Assembly (NCBI RefSeq): GCF_964199755.1
Contig: NC_133897.1
Coordinates: forward strand, 71,108,661 to 71,172,660
Direction of reading: 5' to 3'
Source of the DNA: Larus michahellis
Taxonomy: Eukaryota; Chordata; Aves; Charadriiformes; Laridae
Length of the DNA: 64,000 nucleotides
Shown piece by piece: positions 13,329 through 26,668 of the stretch. Both the position numbers and the translations under genes were made by a program. Each line of letters begins with the position of its first letter. Positions within the stretch are counted from its first letter, which is position 1. The notes beneath the pieces were generated by a model that made no database searches, had not been told where the DNA came from, and saw nothing but the letters and a program-made list of their open reading frames with translations.

Positions 13329-14784
13329 TACCCATTGGAGTTGTGCTTCTTCATTGGTAAGCATGCAAATTCCACCATAGTACCAGTCTTTGAGATATCA
13401 GTCATTAATGCCAGTATAGTAGCATTGAGTGTTCATCTAACCTTCTGACTCATGCCTGGAAGACAAAAGTCACTCTGGTCGGTACTGTCTAGCAGACAGC
13501 ATACTTGCTTTTTAAAGCTCTAATTACTTAAGGTAAATGTTTGCCTTCATTCCTTGGCTTTGTGTTAATGAAATATGTTTAATGTGATTAAGATGCTGAT
13601 TCTGTAAAGTTGTGAAATCACTTTGGCTCCCATGGACTTCAACACCTTCCCTGCTCAGACCCCAGATTAGTGGCAAGGAAAACAGGGAAGACTTTGTCAA
13701 TACCTGGATGCTGCAGGCATGGTTCTGAGCTTGTTCTCATGTAATCCAGAGCTGAGACCAGCAGAGCTGAAGAGCCACCAGCCACCTGCTCATAGCTCAT
13801 ACATATGCGTGTAGGACATATGTTCTTATACCAGGCCACGTCTGTGCACATTCTACCCAAACCCCTTCTGAATATATGGACTGTCAAAATAGAGAGCTGA
13901 TTCAGAGTGCTATTATTATATAAATGGAACTGACTAGCTTCTGGGTTAGGCCAAATTGAATTTACCTAGGACACCCAGATCCTGTGTCTGGTGCTTAAAA
14001 TCCCACGTAGTAGTTTCTGGTGCCTGTGGAAGATATTAAATGGTGTCACTAGAAAATTAGTCGCCCACAAATCCAAGATTCAGTTTTAATCTGTAGTTAA
14101 TCAATGACCAGGTATTGCTCTTCACACCTATAAAATGTTGGAAGGTCACTTGAAACCAGAGTTATATTATACACATTTCTATGCATAATCTCCTAGCACT
14201 AAAAAAATGTATAACCATTTCTTAGCCTCTGACCGGATTTCAAAAGCGGCATTTGGAAATAATCAACGCAGAAGAGTGAAAACCATCCCAGATGAGTGAA
14301 AACTATTCAATGACAATGTGCCATCATGTGCCAAAGAGGATCATAATTTCCTCCCAAGTGACATCAAATTCATCTGACCGGGTGTCGTGGGCTCAGGCAG
14401 AAGTTGGACTCCCCCTTGCCTGAGCTGCATGGAGGTGCAGGGGTGCGAATGAGCGTGAGGCCGATGGCACGTTGACAGCTTTGGGTAAGGTATCTCCAGT
14501 GGAAGTACTTGCCTCAGACTTTAAGATCACTGGTAAATTTTTGTCTGTTCCAACTCTGGAAGCTCCTTGCTTTGCAAGGCTTGACCAGTACAAGAAGAGA
14601 AGCTGCAGCCTGACCCTCTTGTAATGTGCGGGAGCACAGACCGGATCTGGTCTTAAAATGGATCCGAGTCTCCTCACAGCAGCTGCTAATTGTGTTTATG
14701 GCTAACACAGGGGCTTTTCACCTGCCAGACTTGGGGCCAAAAGGCTCCTTCTCCAAGATGCTGATACAGGCAATGTGTTCCATT

Positions 14785-14796
14785 GCCCTCTGGTGG
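14785..14796 (-). promoter_or_regulatory. Candidate CTCF-binding core motif
   Basis: The plus strand reads GCCCTCTGGTGG; the minus strand reads CCACCAGAGGGC, a full match to the degenerate CTCF core CCASYAGRKGGC. By base counting, such a 12-mer would be expected roughly 0.1 times in 128 kb of two-stranded random sequence, so it is better than noise, though real occupancy depends on flanking positions and chromatin. CTCF anchors loops and insulates domains. The site lies in otherwise unmarked DNA with somewhat raised GC and CpG between 14,380 and 14,820. Confidence 0.4.
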
Positions 14797-17700
14797 CGTG
14801 TCCACTCGAGTATAAGGCTATTGCTGCTACCACTTGCATGAGTACGTGCTGCTTGTGTGAAAGAAGCAGGTACTGCGGGAAGAAGAGAAAAATCGGGCAA
14901 ATATCGGTCGGGGCCTTATTTTGTAAGAACTGCTGTCTGCTGTTGCATTAGTTTATTATGAAAACTGTAAAACAAAAACAACGGTCCAATGGCTGCTATC
15001 AGTTATCTCCGTGCAAATCTAAAGACTTCTGCCGGAGCTGGACTCATCACTCTGGATTTACACCTGTGCAAAGAGAGTTGGAAAGTGGCAGCACATGACA
15101 GCCTCTTAGAGCAGGAAGAAGAAAAAAAAATTCTCAGTGAAAATCCAAGTGTGTTCAGTGCTGTGCAGTCACTTCAGCCAAAATTCAAGTGAGCTGAAGC
15201 TAGAACCCTCTCCTTTACTAGTCACCACCTGCTCTCTGAGGTTGAGTACCTCACCTCCCAGGTGCTGTAGCCTTAAATCACTTACAGCCCTTGGCATGTT
15301 ACATTGAATTTTAGCAGATGAGCTCAGCTGCTTCTTTCAGTTGTGCTCGTACTAGTAGAGTAAACCTGTATTTACACCCATGGGTCTGCTTTCTGAGATG
15401 TGGAAGAATATGAATGTTTTAGCATAAGCTACCTACTGTAAACCATTATTTTTCATTCTTGCTAGAAATAGTTCCCAGGAGAAAGATACTGTGAAAGGGA
15501 GTGACAACCTTGGAATCAGATGCTTTCATTTGTGTTTATGTTAGTTTCTTCACTTCAGCAGCTGTCTACATATACATTAATGATCATTTGCATGTCTGTG
15601 GTATTTTTATAGGTGGGGAAGAAGTCAAATCTATTTAACAGTGTGGTTCCAGGAATAGGTCTTTACAAGTCATGGCAAAAGCATGGTAGGAAGTGAGCCA
15701 GAGAAGCAACGCTTTTTCCATTTATGCTGGAAGAGTTTTGGCTCCACAAGGTTATCTGTTCTCATAAAGAAGTCCAGATTGGGAGAGCCAATGGAGAATT
15801 TTCTTTGTGGATTGTTTGCATCCCAGCTACTTTTGCTTGCATTTGTCACAGAATATATTAAAATAGTCATATTCCACAGTCCACACAGCATGTCAGCTTT
15901 GAGACAAGTACTCTGAAATGTGCTCACAGATGATAAATTGCACACTATGTCAACTACATCTTTGTCATGAGATTCTATTTTCTATTTATAGTTGAAATGA
16001 AACACTTGAGAAAAATTCTAAACCAAAGCAATTTTGCAAAAATCTCATAAATTTTTCCTTATGTGTATATCAGTGAAAAGACCCTCCTGTGCTATCTTTT
16101 TGCTCTGTGGGGCTCCAACAATCAACTTCTGAGATCAAAGTAGTATGCTCTCAAGATTGTGAAACTTATAATGTGTCCATGTAATCTAGCTAGTGTGCCT
16201 TTGGAGTATGTTCCCTTTCAAACGTTAAGGGGAAATAACACTTAACCATAACACAGTGCAAATACATACAAAATTTGATACAGTTTTTGGGAATCAAAAC
16301 CCATTATCTCCATAACAGAAGAGATTATTTAGTTACTACTGTGGCTTGTCATACTAGTCTTGCTTGCAGCTGTCAGTGATGTCTGTGATGTACTTTGCCT
16401 TTTTTTTTTTCCCCCTGCTAAAACAACTTCCTTTTCACTTATGCATTTTAAATACGTAATTTAAAAAAAAAAAAAAACAAAACTGGAAAAAGATACATGT
16501 TTGGAGATAGCCCTAGGTATGCTTTGAAGCTAGAAATGCAGCTGTATTGGTTTGTTTTGTTTTTTCTTCTCTGATTACAGCTGCCTACTTTAGGAAAAGC
16601 GTGTCTGGATAGCAGTAATGATGCACTCTGACTCGATGTCTCCCGGCCTAGACGTGACAGGATGTTCTGCAACGTGCTGTACGATTATTTAAGGTGAGTA
16701 GGCCTTGTGATGGCATCCTCCTGCTTTGGGCACCCAGGTCTTCATGGGACACACAAGGAAAGTTTCTTGCCTCAGAGAGGATTGTCTAAGCAAGGATCTA
16801 AGATTAGCGATGGATGAAGTTCATGCAGGAGAGAGGCATTGCTGTCTGGTCAGCATCTTCTGTATGGGATTCAAACAAGAGCTTGCTTGAGAAAGGACTT
16901 GTGGCTGTCTACGTGGTGAGCAGGGCATTCATCTAGGAGTGTTCAGATCTCTGGAACACACATTCTGAGGAAGCCGGCAGCAAGAGCAAGCTACAGTTTT
17001 CTTGTAGTTGTGGAAGTGGCTTTTTATGTGATACCACTAAAGGTGTTTTATTTTCTGTGGCCTTTGTGGATTTCCTCCACTACTTATGGGCTTCTCAAAG
17101 TGTACTTTCTACCCAGCTCTTCCTTCTTGAATCTAAGGGGAGATTTGTTGGTTTAGTCCAGATTTACATAGATACAACTATGACATTAAAGGTAACTCTT
17201 ACTTGAACACTAGAATAGCTGGCCTCTCAACCTGAAGGTATACATGCTTCTTCAAAATGACGTGTTCCTGTTGACTCTGACTCTGCTCTAAATCTGCAGT
17301 GGAAGTGGGGTGGTCCTAGATTTAAATTACTCTGTAACCTTAGCCATCCATTGATCTGAGTGCCATGACCTAGCTTAGAAGTGTATTTGCAGGGCAATAA
17401 CTGCAGAAGAAACCATTGCAATATCAGTGTACTGCTGCATTGGAAAGGTTGAGATGGTTACTAAAACTCAATTAGACTGGAAAGGTAATTGATTATATTT
17501 AGCAGCAGTTTTACAAATAGTGAGCTAATAACTTGTGCCCAGTCTTGCAAAATAACTGCATCAACCACTTTCTTTTGAAAATTCTTTTATGGAGGAAGGG
17601 ATCTTTAAAAGCTACACGTTAAAAAAAAAAATAAAATCCTAATATTCTTTATGTTAATAAGGCCACCAAAAAGAACGTGAAATAAACTCTCCGTGTTTGG

Positions 17701-19979
17701 AGACAGCACCATAAAAAGTTTCTTTTTTTTTTTTTTTCTTTCTTTCTCTCTTCAGTCATCTCCAGCTCTTTCCTTATATTCCTATTCAATGTGCTCGTTC
17801 TACGTACTCTGTTACCAAATTTTGGATGACCTTAGAAAGTCAGCCTCCCTTTGCTGAAAGTTCGGTCTGCTCATACTGCCAGCTTTCTGCCAGTACTGTG
17901 TTTAATCAGGCAGCTTCCTCCTCTGCAACTTGTCCGTCCAGTTTAACTAAATCTTTTTACTCAGAGCAGCAATAGTGTTTTGCTTAACTGGTGTGCTGGC
18001 AGAGTTTACTAAAGATATCTCTCTGGATGCTAATGTGATATGCACTTGGGTCAGGTTTCTTTCACTTTTACTACATTGCTTTGTTGTTTGAATATTTGTT
18101 TAAAATGCTTGGCTGTTGTATTTGCAGTGATGAAAAATAAACTAGCTAGCATCCGGCTGGTGAGGGAGGGCTGCCCACTTGAAAACAAGCAAGAAGTCTT
18201 ACAAATATTTGGGCTGATTAATTCACCAGCTTTTCTTTACAGAGCTCTTTTGTGGTATAAAGCCATTCATTGACCAAGAGAGCACATTGTCCATTTAGTT
18301 ACTGTTTTGTATCTTGTGTCAAACAAAAGCCACTGCCGCCTACAACAGTAACAGCTGAATATTTTCACTGCTCATGCAGTTTCTTTTCCTAGCTGCTGGA
18401 TCATCAAAAATTCTAATCAACTCTGATCTAACGCAAAGTACAACGTGGCATTCATCATCTGTTTTAGCCTTTAATGCACCATGCAGGTTTTAATCAAAGG
18501 TATGCAACCATTAGCAAAAAAGAAAGACAAGAATTATGACAGTGTCCTAAGCAGAGCTCTTAAGCCGACATCACAGGCAGCAGGCCAGTTCACCTCCCCC
18601 TGCCAAGTACAAATACAGGAGAATGAGGTGGACCTTGTTTGAAATAATTGCAGGAGAGCACCACTGAGGTTTCGGGGCCATGGCTTCTGTTGTTTTGGTT
18701 TAGTACTAAGTACTAAGGCTTGTTTGCTTGACTTTCCTGAATATTGCAAACAAATGTTGGCACTGTTGCCTTGGTGTGTGGGGCTGTTGGATCATCTGCT
18801 GGGTTTGGTGTACGCCTGTATCTCCCACTGTTGTCCGTGAGAGCTAAGGGGGATTGGCAGTGATTGGCAAAACTGAGCCAAGCACCTTCCTTGCAGCAGC
18901 TGGGCCTTTTGGTCTCTCGCCTCCTGCTACATGAACTCCACTCACTTCTTTTTCTTAAGTGCAGGACTAGCTAGGTCACCGCTGGCATGTCGGTAGAATT
19001 AGATCCATGTGCCCTGCTTTCCATGCAAGCAGAAAACTTACCCTGTTTCTCTTGGATTTGGCCTCTCTTCCAGCACCTGTTGCTTCCCTGCCTATTTCAG
19101 CAGAGACATCCATCCCTAACAGGATGGCAAGCAGTCACCTTTCCACGACTCACTGCTCACAAAGCACACGGGTTTCATGTGACTGTAAGGATGCACATTT
19201 TATACCAGCTTAAGAAGTTTCTCCTCTTGCCTTCCCTCCCTGGGTCCCCCCAGCCCAGTAAATCAAAGCCAAGCAGCCATAAGCTTCTAGCATGGTATCA
19301 GGCTTCAAATCCAGTTTGGCGTGGGGAAGAGGCACTGGTCTGTGCTGTAGAATTGTTTTAATTCTGCCTACTTGAAGGAAGGACAAAAGTACTCTTTTTA
19401 GGGAGGGGAGCAGGCTGTGGACGCAGTAGAGCGATCTTTGTCCTGCCACGTCAACCCATGAGTATGCCGTGCTGGAAGTGGCTGTTGTGAGGGTGAAAGA
19501 CCTCACACTCCCTCATGTGTCCTGGGCAAAGCTACCTGTCATTGGGTTTGCTGCCTCTGAGACGACTGCCGTTGTTTGCTCAGCCTTCCCCCTTTCCCTT
19601 TCCTTTCTTCTCCTCCGTTCTGGTGTTAGCAGAGCTGTTTCAGGTCCTGGCTTAAAAATAAGTGGTTGTGACCTGTGCCAGCTTGTAGCATTGCCTTGAA
19701 GCCGTGATAGCAACGGGAAATGAAGCCATGTATCGTGCTCTGGCTGTCCCCCACACAGCTGGTGTGGGGCAGGGAGCTGACAGTCACCCAGGGGGCCCAA
19801 AGTGAGCAGGGGATTCACTATTTAAATGAGTGATCTGGAGGCCTTTGGGCTTGTGAAGCCACGCAAATGGTGCGTGGGTGGAATTCCTCCTCAGGCCTGC
19901 TGACACAGAGTATGAACTTGGTGAATGATGTTGATTTTTGGGGTACGCAGCAGAATTTCCCCATGTCATGGCAAATGCA
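14797..19979. other. Non-coding stretch, no gene recognised
   Basis: The longest frame is 124 codons at 18,987-19,361 (+). It lacks any domain signature and overlaps a competing minus-strand frame. T-rich (16,400-16,410) and A-rich (16,463-16,476) runs and a pyrimidine tract (17,719-17,752) are present. Sequence near 15,030-15,080 resembles a phrase common in reptile repeats (CTCTGGATTTACACC), but too little matches to annotate it. GC rises from about 18,900 onward without a clear CpG island. Confidence 0.6.
17719..17752. repeat. Pyrimidine-rich (T)n/(TTTC)n tract
   Basis: A T run of about 15 grades into TTTC and CTCTC units and then TTCAGTC. It resembles a splice acceptor tract in shape, but no open frame or donor follows in a convincing position. 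Simple sequence is the preferred call. Confidence 0.8.
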
Positions 19980-20560
19980 GAGGACAGTGCTGGGGGCTCA
20001 ATTCCCCCTTATAAATCATTACCATTAGCGGGAGCTGGCCCTGGACAAAATTGGTCCTTCTATAAGTGTCGTCTTCGGGCTGGGGCCTGATTTTGCTCCT
20101 GCGCTTTGTTCAGGGCATGGCCACCAGCAGTGGGGGATGGTGTTCCATAGGGCTGTGTGTACCTGCCTGCATCCAGCTCCCCTGTCCAGGCTCCTGCTGG
20201 ACTGGGGTCCAAGGCACGCCTGGGCTCTCCCACCCCACTCTGCTGCTCTTGTAGCAGAAACCCTATGTAAATTGCTGTCTCTCATTTTGACGTGGTCTTT
20301 AATGTGCAACATGGGGGGTCTTTTAATGACCACCTCTGGCAAAAGCTTAATTTGGTTGCGGGGAGGTGAATGGATGCTTTAAATCTACCTGCGCTTCCTA
20401 CGCCTGGCCTGTGCTCAGCTGCACATGGAAGCCAGAGGTTTTCCACAGCACCTAGGGCCCAAGCAGTGGCATTATATTTTCAATTTCCTATTTAACGAGA
20501 CTAAAAAATAAACAGGTTCCTGTCGTTTTACCCCAGGTAGGTCATTTGCTTTACCCCAAT
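19980..20560. promoter_or_regulatory. Possible conserved non-coding element cluster
   Basis: This stretch is free of simple repeats and holds several regulatory-looking words: CCTTATAAATCATTACC (near 20,019), a TGACGTGG CRE/UPRE-type octamer at 20,288-20,295 followed by TTTAATG, and TTTTAATGACCACC near 20,321. The AT-rich part at about 20,465-20,540, with CTATTTAACGAGAC, also looks constrained in style. Several overlapping frames of up to 105 codons exist on both strands but disagree with each other and resemble no known protein. Conservation is inferred from appearance only. Confidence 0.2.
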
Positions 20561-23500
20561 TTGTAGGTATGGGTTCATCATTGCGGTGTATTCTTGTAGG
20601 TTCCAGAGGTGGATAATCAGCTGTACGCTGTTGCAAAGATTTAGTTCCAGGTCACAGACAAGTAATGAAAAAACAGCAGTGACTGAGGATTTGATTTACA
20701 CACTGCAATGACTATGTGATAGCCCCTTTTGTGAGAGGGAAAGTCTCCCTCTGGAGACCACATTCTAACCAGTAGCAAACATTCAAGCTCCCTGGTGCTT
20801 CAGATGTCAATTATACCAAAGCCTCTTATTGTATAATGCAGGTCTGTTACAATAATACTGTCTGGAACAGCAATAATAATGTGAATGAATTTCCAAACAG
20901 TGGAGATGGGAGGGGGAGATTGATCAATACGGGACTAATGATGGCCTTGTCTTTCACTGAAATAATTGTGATAGGGTTTATAGCACTTCCTTCCTACACC
21001 ATGCTGTGCAGCAGTGTTGGTTTACTACCTGCTGTTATTGCTTTTGTATAAAAAGGTGTTAAAAAGAAACGTCTGTCAAGTTTTAAGGCTGTGAGTCTTT
21101 TTTAATGCAGTGGGGTTGTTCTAGTCAAGATGGTCTGAGGATATGAGAGATGCAAGGTTCTCAGGGAGAAGTGAAATCTTTTATTAGACACGCTGACAGA
21201 GTCAGGAAAAAAATAAGCTTTTGGGCTAAGAAACCAGTAGTAATGTCCCCATTTTTACAGGGAATTACTCATACTTTATCATAAACATGCCATGGGAAGG
21301 CCAGACGTCTTTCCAAGTGGACTCATTCTGCTTCCTTGGACATACAAAGGTCTGTCCTTTGAGAGTGTGAGCACGTGCACACGTAAGGGTTCAAAAGAAA
21401 AGCTCTCTGGTACGCTAAGCATGTTTTCTATTTACACGACCTTATTTCTTGTCTGATAATTATGTGGGGTTTTCTCTGTTATTCCACCACATGTATAACA
21501 TGCATACTGAGACCCATTGGAAGAAATATCTATTGAATCTTCCGATTAAAAAAAGAGACGATTTCTTTAAGAGAGTAAAAGTTTTGCGTCAACATTTGTA
21601 TTCATGCAATGGGAAGCCATATCCTCATAATGTGTTCCTGAACGTTGGTGGAGAAAGCAGGGAAAACCCTGTTAAAGGAGGGAGATAACAGCATATTGGA
21701 AGTTATTTGTTTGTTATATATTAAGTCCTAACATTTTCTGTAGTATCTCAGAGTTACTTTATTTCTCAATATGCTGGAATGATGGATTCCATACATTTTG
21801 TTTTGTGAAGTGAGAGAAATTGAAAGAAAACATAGCCCGAGTCTAATGATAAAAATCCCCTCTGTTGAAGCTCTTCATTACAGTACTTTTCAGAACAGAA
21901 AAGACGAACTGCTTTTGCAGTGGCACAGGTCCAATCTCAAACTAGAATCAATTGCTTTGCCAACGCTGAACACAAAGGATGTTCATTGTTTGCAAACTGA
22001 TTTTTTCTTAGTGCGTGCAAAACCAATGATCAGATTTTTTTTTTTTTTTCTTTAGAGAAACCCCTGCAGGGAAAAAACTGCAGCTGATTCTGTGCTTCCC
22101 ATCCTGGTTTGCAGGAAGGCTTCTTGCTTCACAGTGTGATTTCTTCATAATAGCTGCATGACAACAGCATGCCAATGTTTTGAAAAAGCAATGGCCAATG
22201 TTATAACGCAGTTGCTTATGTTAGCTACTTACTGCTGGTTTGGGTTTTTTGCCTTGAGAAAATAAATTTGCCTTTGTGATCTTACTTTCCTGAGGCTCAC
22301 CTTGCTGTATATAACAAACCTGTATCTCTGTCTGTATATAAGTTTTGGCAGGAGAAGAGGGACCTTCCCAGGCCTGTCCCCTCTTGTCACAAATAATTGC
22401 ATTGTATCATGCTTGATATCAACTGATGAAATTCCATGTTAAAAATGAGGAAGGCTTTTTTCCCGTGTTATTTTTATACAAAATCTGCCCCAGAATCACT
22501 TTTTTTTCCTGACGCTGATGACCTTTTTTCAAATATTTAAACATACTTCTGGCTGACTTCTCCCTATTGCTGTGCCAACATTGTCTTTACACTCTTCTTT
22601 CTTCTCCTCGTATACTTCCTCCTTGGTATATTTGCAGAGAGCAATCACATCCCTTTCCACGTCTTCAGCTGCGAGCCACCATCTGACAATATAAGGTCGT
22701 TATGGGATGGCAAAAACTCACCTGGACATTCACATTTAATCCCTGGGACACAGTGGACATGACATCTACCTGGAGTCATCCTGACTGTGACTGCAGTATT
22801 TTTCTACTTTGAGGGGTGGATTCTGAGTAGAGGCTGGTGATGCTAATTTTGCGAAGTAGTATTTATTTATTGGCCATACTCCCCTGCAGAGCGTTACATA
22901 GGGTACAGAAAGGTGGTCCGTGCCAGAGCACATGCTGTACGTGTTCCATGGAAAACAGTCCCACTTGCCAACAGGCGAGTGAAAATAATCTAGATGCTGC
23001 ATTAGCTGTGTATGTATTAAAGCTGAATCAATTGCTTATTTGAATCTTGCCGACGTGTCTCTCTACGCAACATCACCCACTTGGCTGCAGTTTCCTCAAA
23101 AGTCTTCGCAGCTGAATGACGTGTTGTAAATTACTCTGTGGTTTGTGGAGGTGTTCAATATGGGTAATTCAAGCCATGCTGCCTGTTTGCTATTGGTCAC
23201 ATGGCACAGCTTTTCCTTCCCCGACTGAATGAGCTTAGCGGATCAAAATTCTCTATCGAATCCTCACGGGAAGTTATTTGAAAACTTTCTGCAGAATATG
23301 CAGGGTTAAAGATTTGCTTGCTCTTGCATATTTGCAGTGGTTTAACGTGACCATAGAAATGCTGGTAGGAAACTTAACAGGGGGTTGTATGTGTAGTAGC
23401 ACTGATCTGTTTTAGGGGGTCCTGCAGAAACTTGTTTGCAGTATTCCTGAGCAACATGTCCATATATCGGCATAAAAACTCCCTAATTTGCCATTTACTG

Positions 23501-26214
23501 ATATGTATCTCAAACTGACACAGATCTCTTCTAAGAATCTTTGCTAGTTATTTAACAAAGTGCTGTAATGAGATTTTCTTTCCGATATGTTATATTCTTA
23601 CGTATTTTCCAATATCTAGTATTACAGGATGTTCACTGGTTCTCTTGGTAAGATGCGATACAGTATCAGTTATGACACGTATCAAATAAAAGAAATGCCA
23701 TACGTTTTGTGAAGCACTCTGCTTTGCTTCTATTTGCAGGGTGGTTTTTTTTTCCTACTTGTTCACTAATTGGCAGCACTGAGTAATTTGTAATCTGTCT
23801 TCCCACTGAACCAGTGAGTGTTCTGTGTGCGTATGCATATGTTTATAAAGTCTTAGGATTAGTCTATGTGGTAACTAGAACCAAAGGAAATAACGGCATT
23901 CTAATTCATAATATTTTGATTAAGGTCTATTTGTAGACCCTGGTTTTGATGTAATTTAAGCTGATAAAAGAAATCACACTAAGCTATACTGAAATGGCTC
24001 TGAAATCTGTGTCTCATACTAACTACCACTGAAATGCTAAGGGTGTGATTTATAACTGATTTAATTGGATTGGTTCCATTTACCATCTAAACAAGCCCTT
24101 AAATGTTGGAGTGTTTACCACCTGTTGTGACTCTTACCTTACAGAGATCTTTGTTCACAGGCAGGAGGGTGTGCACTATAATGAGAGGAAAAGGAGGGCT
24201 ATAAATGTGCATCTCAGCTTATGCATGCTATTAAGCTTGCCCCTAGAAAAATGTGAAGTTTTTTTCTAAAACTTACAATAAATTTCTTCAGTATATTGAT
24301 GGTAATTTCTGCCTAGCTTCTGACAAGTACTGCATTTCCTTCTCATCAGCTGGGATAATTAATGTGGAAAAAGGTTTCTTTTGTTGTAGCTGGCATATCA
24401 TGCTACTTCTCTTATGCTGCTGTTGTACACATCTAGGTCCTGTAACAGTTTGTGAGCAACTCTGTTAAACAATCCTGAAAAATATGAGAGCTTTTTTAAA
24501 ATTTAGTTGGGATGTTGCTTTTTGGAGCTGAGTCTTCGCCGTAGTCAGTGGGAAAGATTGGGAAAGATATATTTAAGACAGAATTGTGTATACACAAAAA
24601 TACAATATTTTTTTTCAATTAGTATTATTTTTATAACACCAACACAAAACTTAAGTGTTCTGAGAATGAGGAGGGCATGAAAAGGTTATTTTTCAGTAGA
24701 ATAAATAATCTATTTATAAGTTGAATTGGTTTGTTGCTTATGGTTCCTGGACCAGCAAGAAACTGTGAAACTGCTGAGTGATGCTACTAATGGTTTGGCA
24801 GGCTCTGTGTATAAGAGGGATATGTTCTTGTACAGAGAATCAGCTTGCTTATTTGACAGGCACAAATTGGGCATCCAATTAAGAACTTCCCTTGCCATCT
24901 TAAAATCTGTGTCTGGCTTTCTGAAATTCTGAGGGTCAGTTCTGGAGGAAAAAAACCAAATCGTAAGGCATCTTAAAGAAGCTACCAAATATAAACTATA
25001 CAGTATGATGAAAAAAAAAATATATTTAAAATTGTAAATGAAAATATATGACATACACATCCGGGGTTAGAAAGAATGGAAAAGGAGAAGAGGGATAGAC
25101 TGGGAGAACAGAGAATGTGTCCAAGGTAGGTAGATATGATCTAGGTTACTCTTCACCTCATAGATGCATCAGTACATTTCTGAGTAGAGAAAGATGACAA
25201 ACAATAGCCTTAATGAGACAGAGCACATGAAGGTCAAAAACCACATGGGTTTTAGAGACTCATTTACTGATTTAATCCAGCATTTTGAATTTGCTAAAGC
25301 TTGAAAACAAGGATGCTGGGAGCCATTAAAGAAGAGTGCTGTGAAAACCAATGTATGAAGCAACTTGAGATGTTCACTAATGACAGCATATGAGCAACAG
25401 AGACCTCCACCCAAATAATATGTTCCATTTTTGCATCATTAGGCTGGATGGAACGAGGAGGTGGCTAGAAGCTGAACACTAATGATCTCAGTAATCTGTA
25501 GGCAGAAAGATCCATAATTCTGATGAAATCTGGGAAATTATAAAGAAAGGGGCTATTAGATTATGGCATCCTAGAGATCACAGGGAATTTGGGGATACAT
25601 AGTGGAGAAAATGGAAGGAGCAAAGAAAGAAGTGAAAGTCTGAATGAGTAAGATGACAGAATTTGGTGCCTAAAGGCATCTGATTTCTCAGTATCTCAGG
25701 AAAGCAATAAGGTTGTGAGCAAATCCTATTGAAACCTTGATTATTGCTTTTGCCACTGAGCTCATGTCCCAGTAGGGCATTCTGCTTGAATCAGACTCTA
25801 ATGTGAGACATTTTAATTGTGATTGCTGGGCCAGCAGGAAATGGTGAGCTTAATGGGCTGGTAATACTTAAGTCAAGTCATCGAAGAGAGAGAACATGCA
25901 GAGCAGTGTGGAACAATGAAGACAAAAAGGAATGACAAGGTAATGAGTTACCTGGGGTCAAAGAGGAAGGAAGTTGCTGGTAGAAGCAGGGGTAAACATG
26001 CCTTGGAGGCAAGGAGGGTGACTTCCTGCTTTTGGGTTGTTGGCGTTTTTAAAATATGTTTCCACAAACTGTTGGTGTTGCTGTGACCTGAGCTATGTCA
26101 GTTTAAGTTAGTAATGATTTTTTGGTTTCAGTTTAGTTTTCTTATAGAAGCATATATCTAGCAGAATCCACAATCAAATTTACCTTAAGTAGAGAATAGT
26201 GCAAAAATTAGTGA
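20561..26214. other. Non-coding stretch with one old repeat remnant
   Basis: No frame above 116 codons and none recognisable. It contains the sauropsid-type repeat remnant at 21,165-21,235, listed separately, a T-tract near 22,038-22,050, and AT-rich DNA at 24,590-24,640 and 25,010-25,050. From about 25,440 to 26,000 the plus strand is purine-rich and stop-dense. I see no mobile-element landmarks in that part. Confidence 0.6.
21165..21235 (+). repeat. Probable old dispersed sauropsid repeat remnant
   Basis: The string AATCTTTTATTAGACACGCT, followed about 25 bp later by GGAAAAAAATAAGCTTTTGG, matches in order and spacing a dispersed repeat phrase common in turtle, crocodile and some bird genomes (a TCTTTTATTAGACCAACT-like block, then A-rich sequence, then AAGCTTTCGGGC). 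I do not recall the family name and cannot align it. The match is by eye and diverged, which suits an ancient copy. Confidence 0.45.
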
Positions 26215-26668
26215 TTCACAGAATCGCTGAGATGCAAAGGGACCTCTGGAGATGGTCTAATACAACATCTCTGCTCAAAGCAGGGGCAACTAGAGCAGGT
26301 TGGTCCAGTAAGGTTTTGAGTAACTCCAAGGACGGAGGCTCCTCAAACTCTTTGGGCAACTTGTTCCAGTATTTGACCACCTGTACAGCAAAAAAAGTTT
26401 TATTTTATGTTTAAACAGAATTTCCTGCATTTCAGTTTGTGCCCATTACTTCTTGTCCTTTCATTGGGTGCTGTTGGGGAGTGTCTTGCTCTGTCTTCTT
26501 TACCCCTGCCTCATCAGTTATTTATATACATTAAAAAGACCTGCCCTGAGTCCTCTCTTGTCTAGGGTGAGCAGTCCCAGCTCTCTCAGTCTCTTTTCAT
26601 ATGTCAGATGCTCTACTACTTTAATCATCTTCATGGTCCCTTGCTGGACGCACTCCAGTATGTCCATT
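26215..26668 (-). mobile_element. CR1 LINE fragment, minus strand
   Basis: About 450 bp of CR1 3' sequence in reverse orientation. The 3' end is at the left: TTCACAGAATCGCTGAGATG is the complement of the terminal block. Then come the GACCTCTGGAGATGGTCTAA segment, a reversed Pol C-terminal region (CTCTTTGGGCAACTTGTTCC is the complement of the region encoding the conserved 'WNRLPRE'-type tail), and, to the right, CTCTCTCAGTCTCTTTTCAT and GCTGGACGCACTCCAGTATG, which correspond to the more upstream Pol part. The copy is 5'-truncated at about 26,668, internally diverged, and cannot encode protein. Confidence 0.95.

Larger units (their letters stand above)
7752..14780. other. Non-coding stretch, no gene recognised
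   Basis: Frames are all under 95 codons with no family resemblance. Within it are a T-rich stretch at about 12,780-12,808, a 28-bp tandem duplication at 13,273-13,328, a 20-bp imperfect repeat at 14,274-14,313, and a possible conserved non-coding stretch at 10,820-11,060, listed separately. No CR1 landmark words were found here. Confidence 0.6.

Noticed and set aside
15030..15080. CTCTGGATTTACACCTGTGC as an old reptile repeat phrase
   Set aside because: Only about 20 bases match a remembered phrase and no second block was found, so it is not enough to annotate.
18987..19361. 124-codon plus-strand frame
   Set aside because: No family resemblance, overlapped by competing frames on the other strand, and no flanking exon signals of quality.
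19780..19800. CACCCAGGGGGC as a second CTCF core
   Set aside because: Two mismatches at informative positions of the core consensus.
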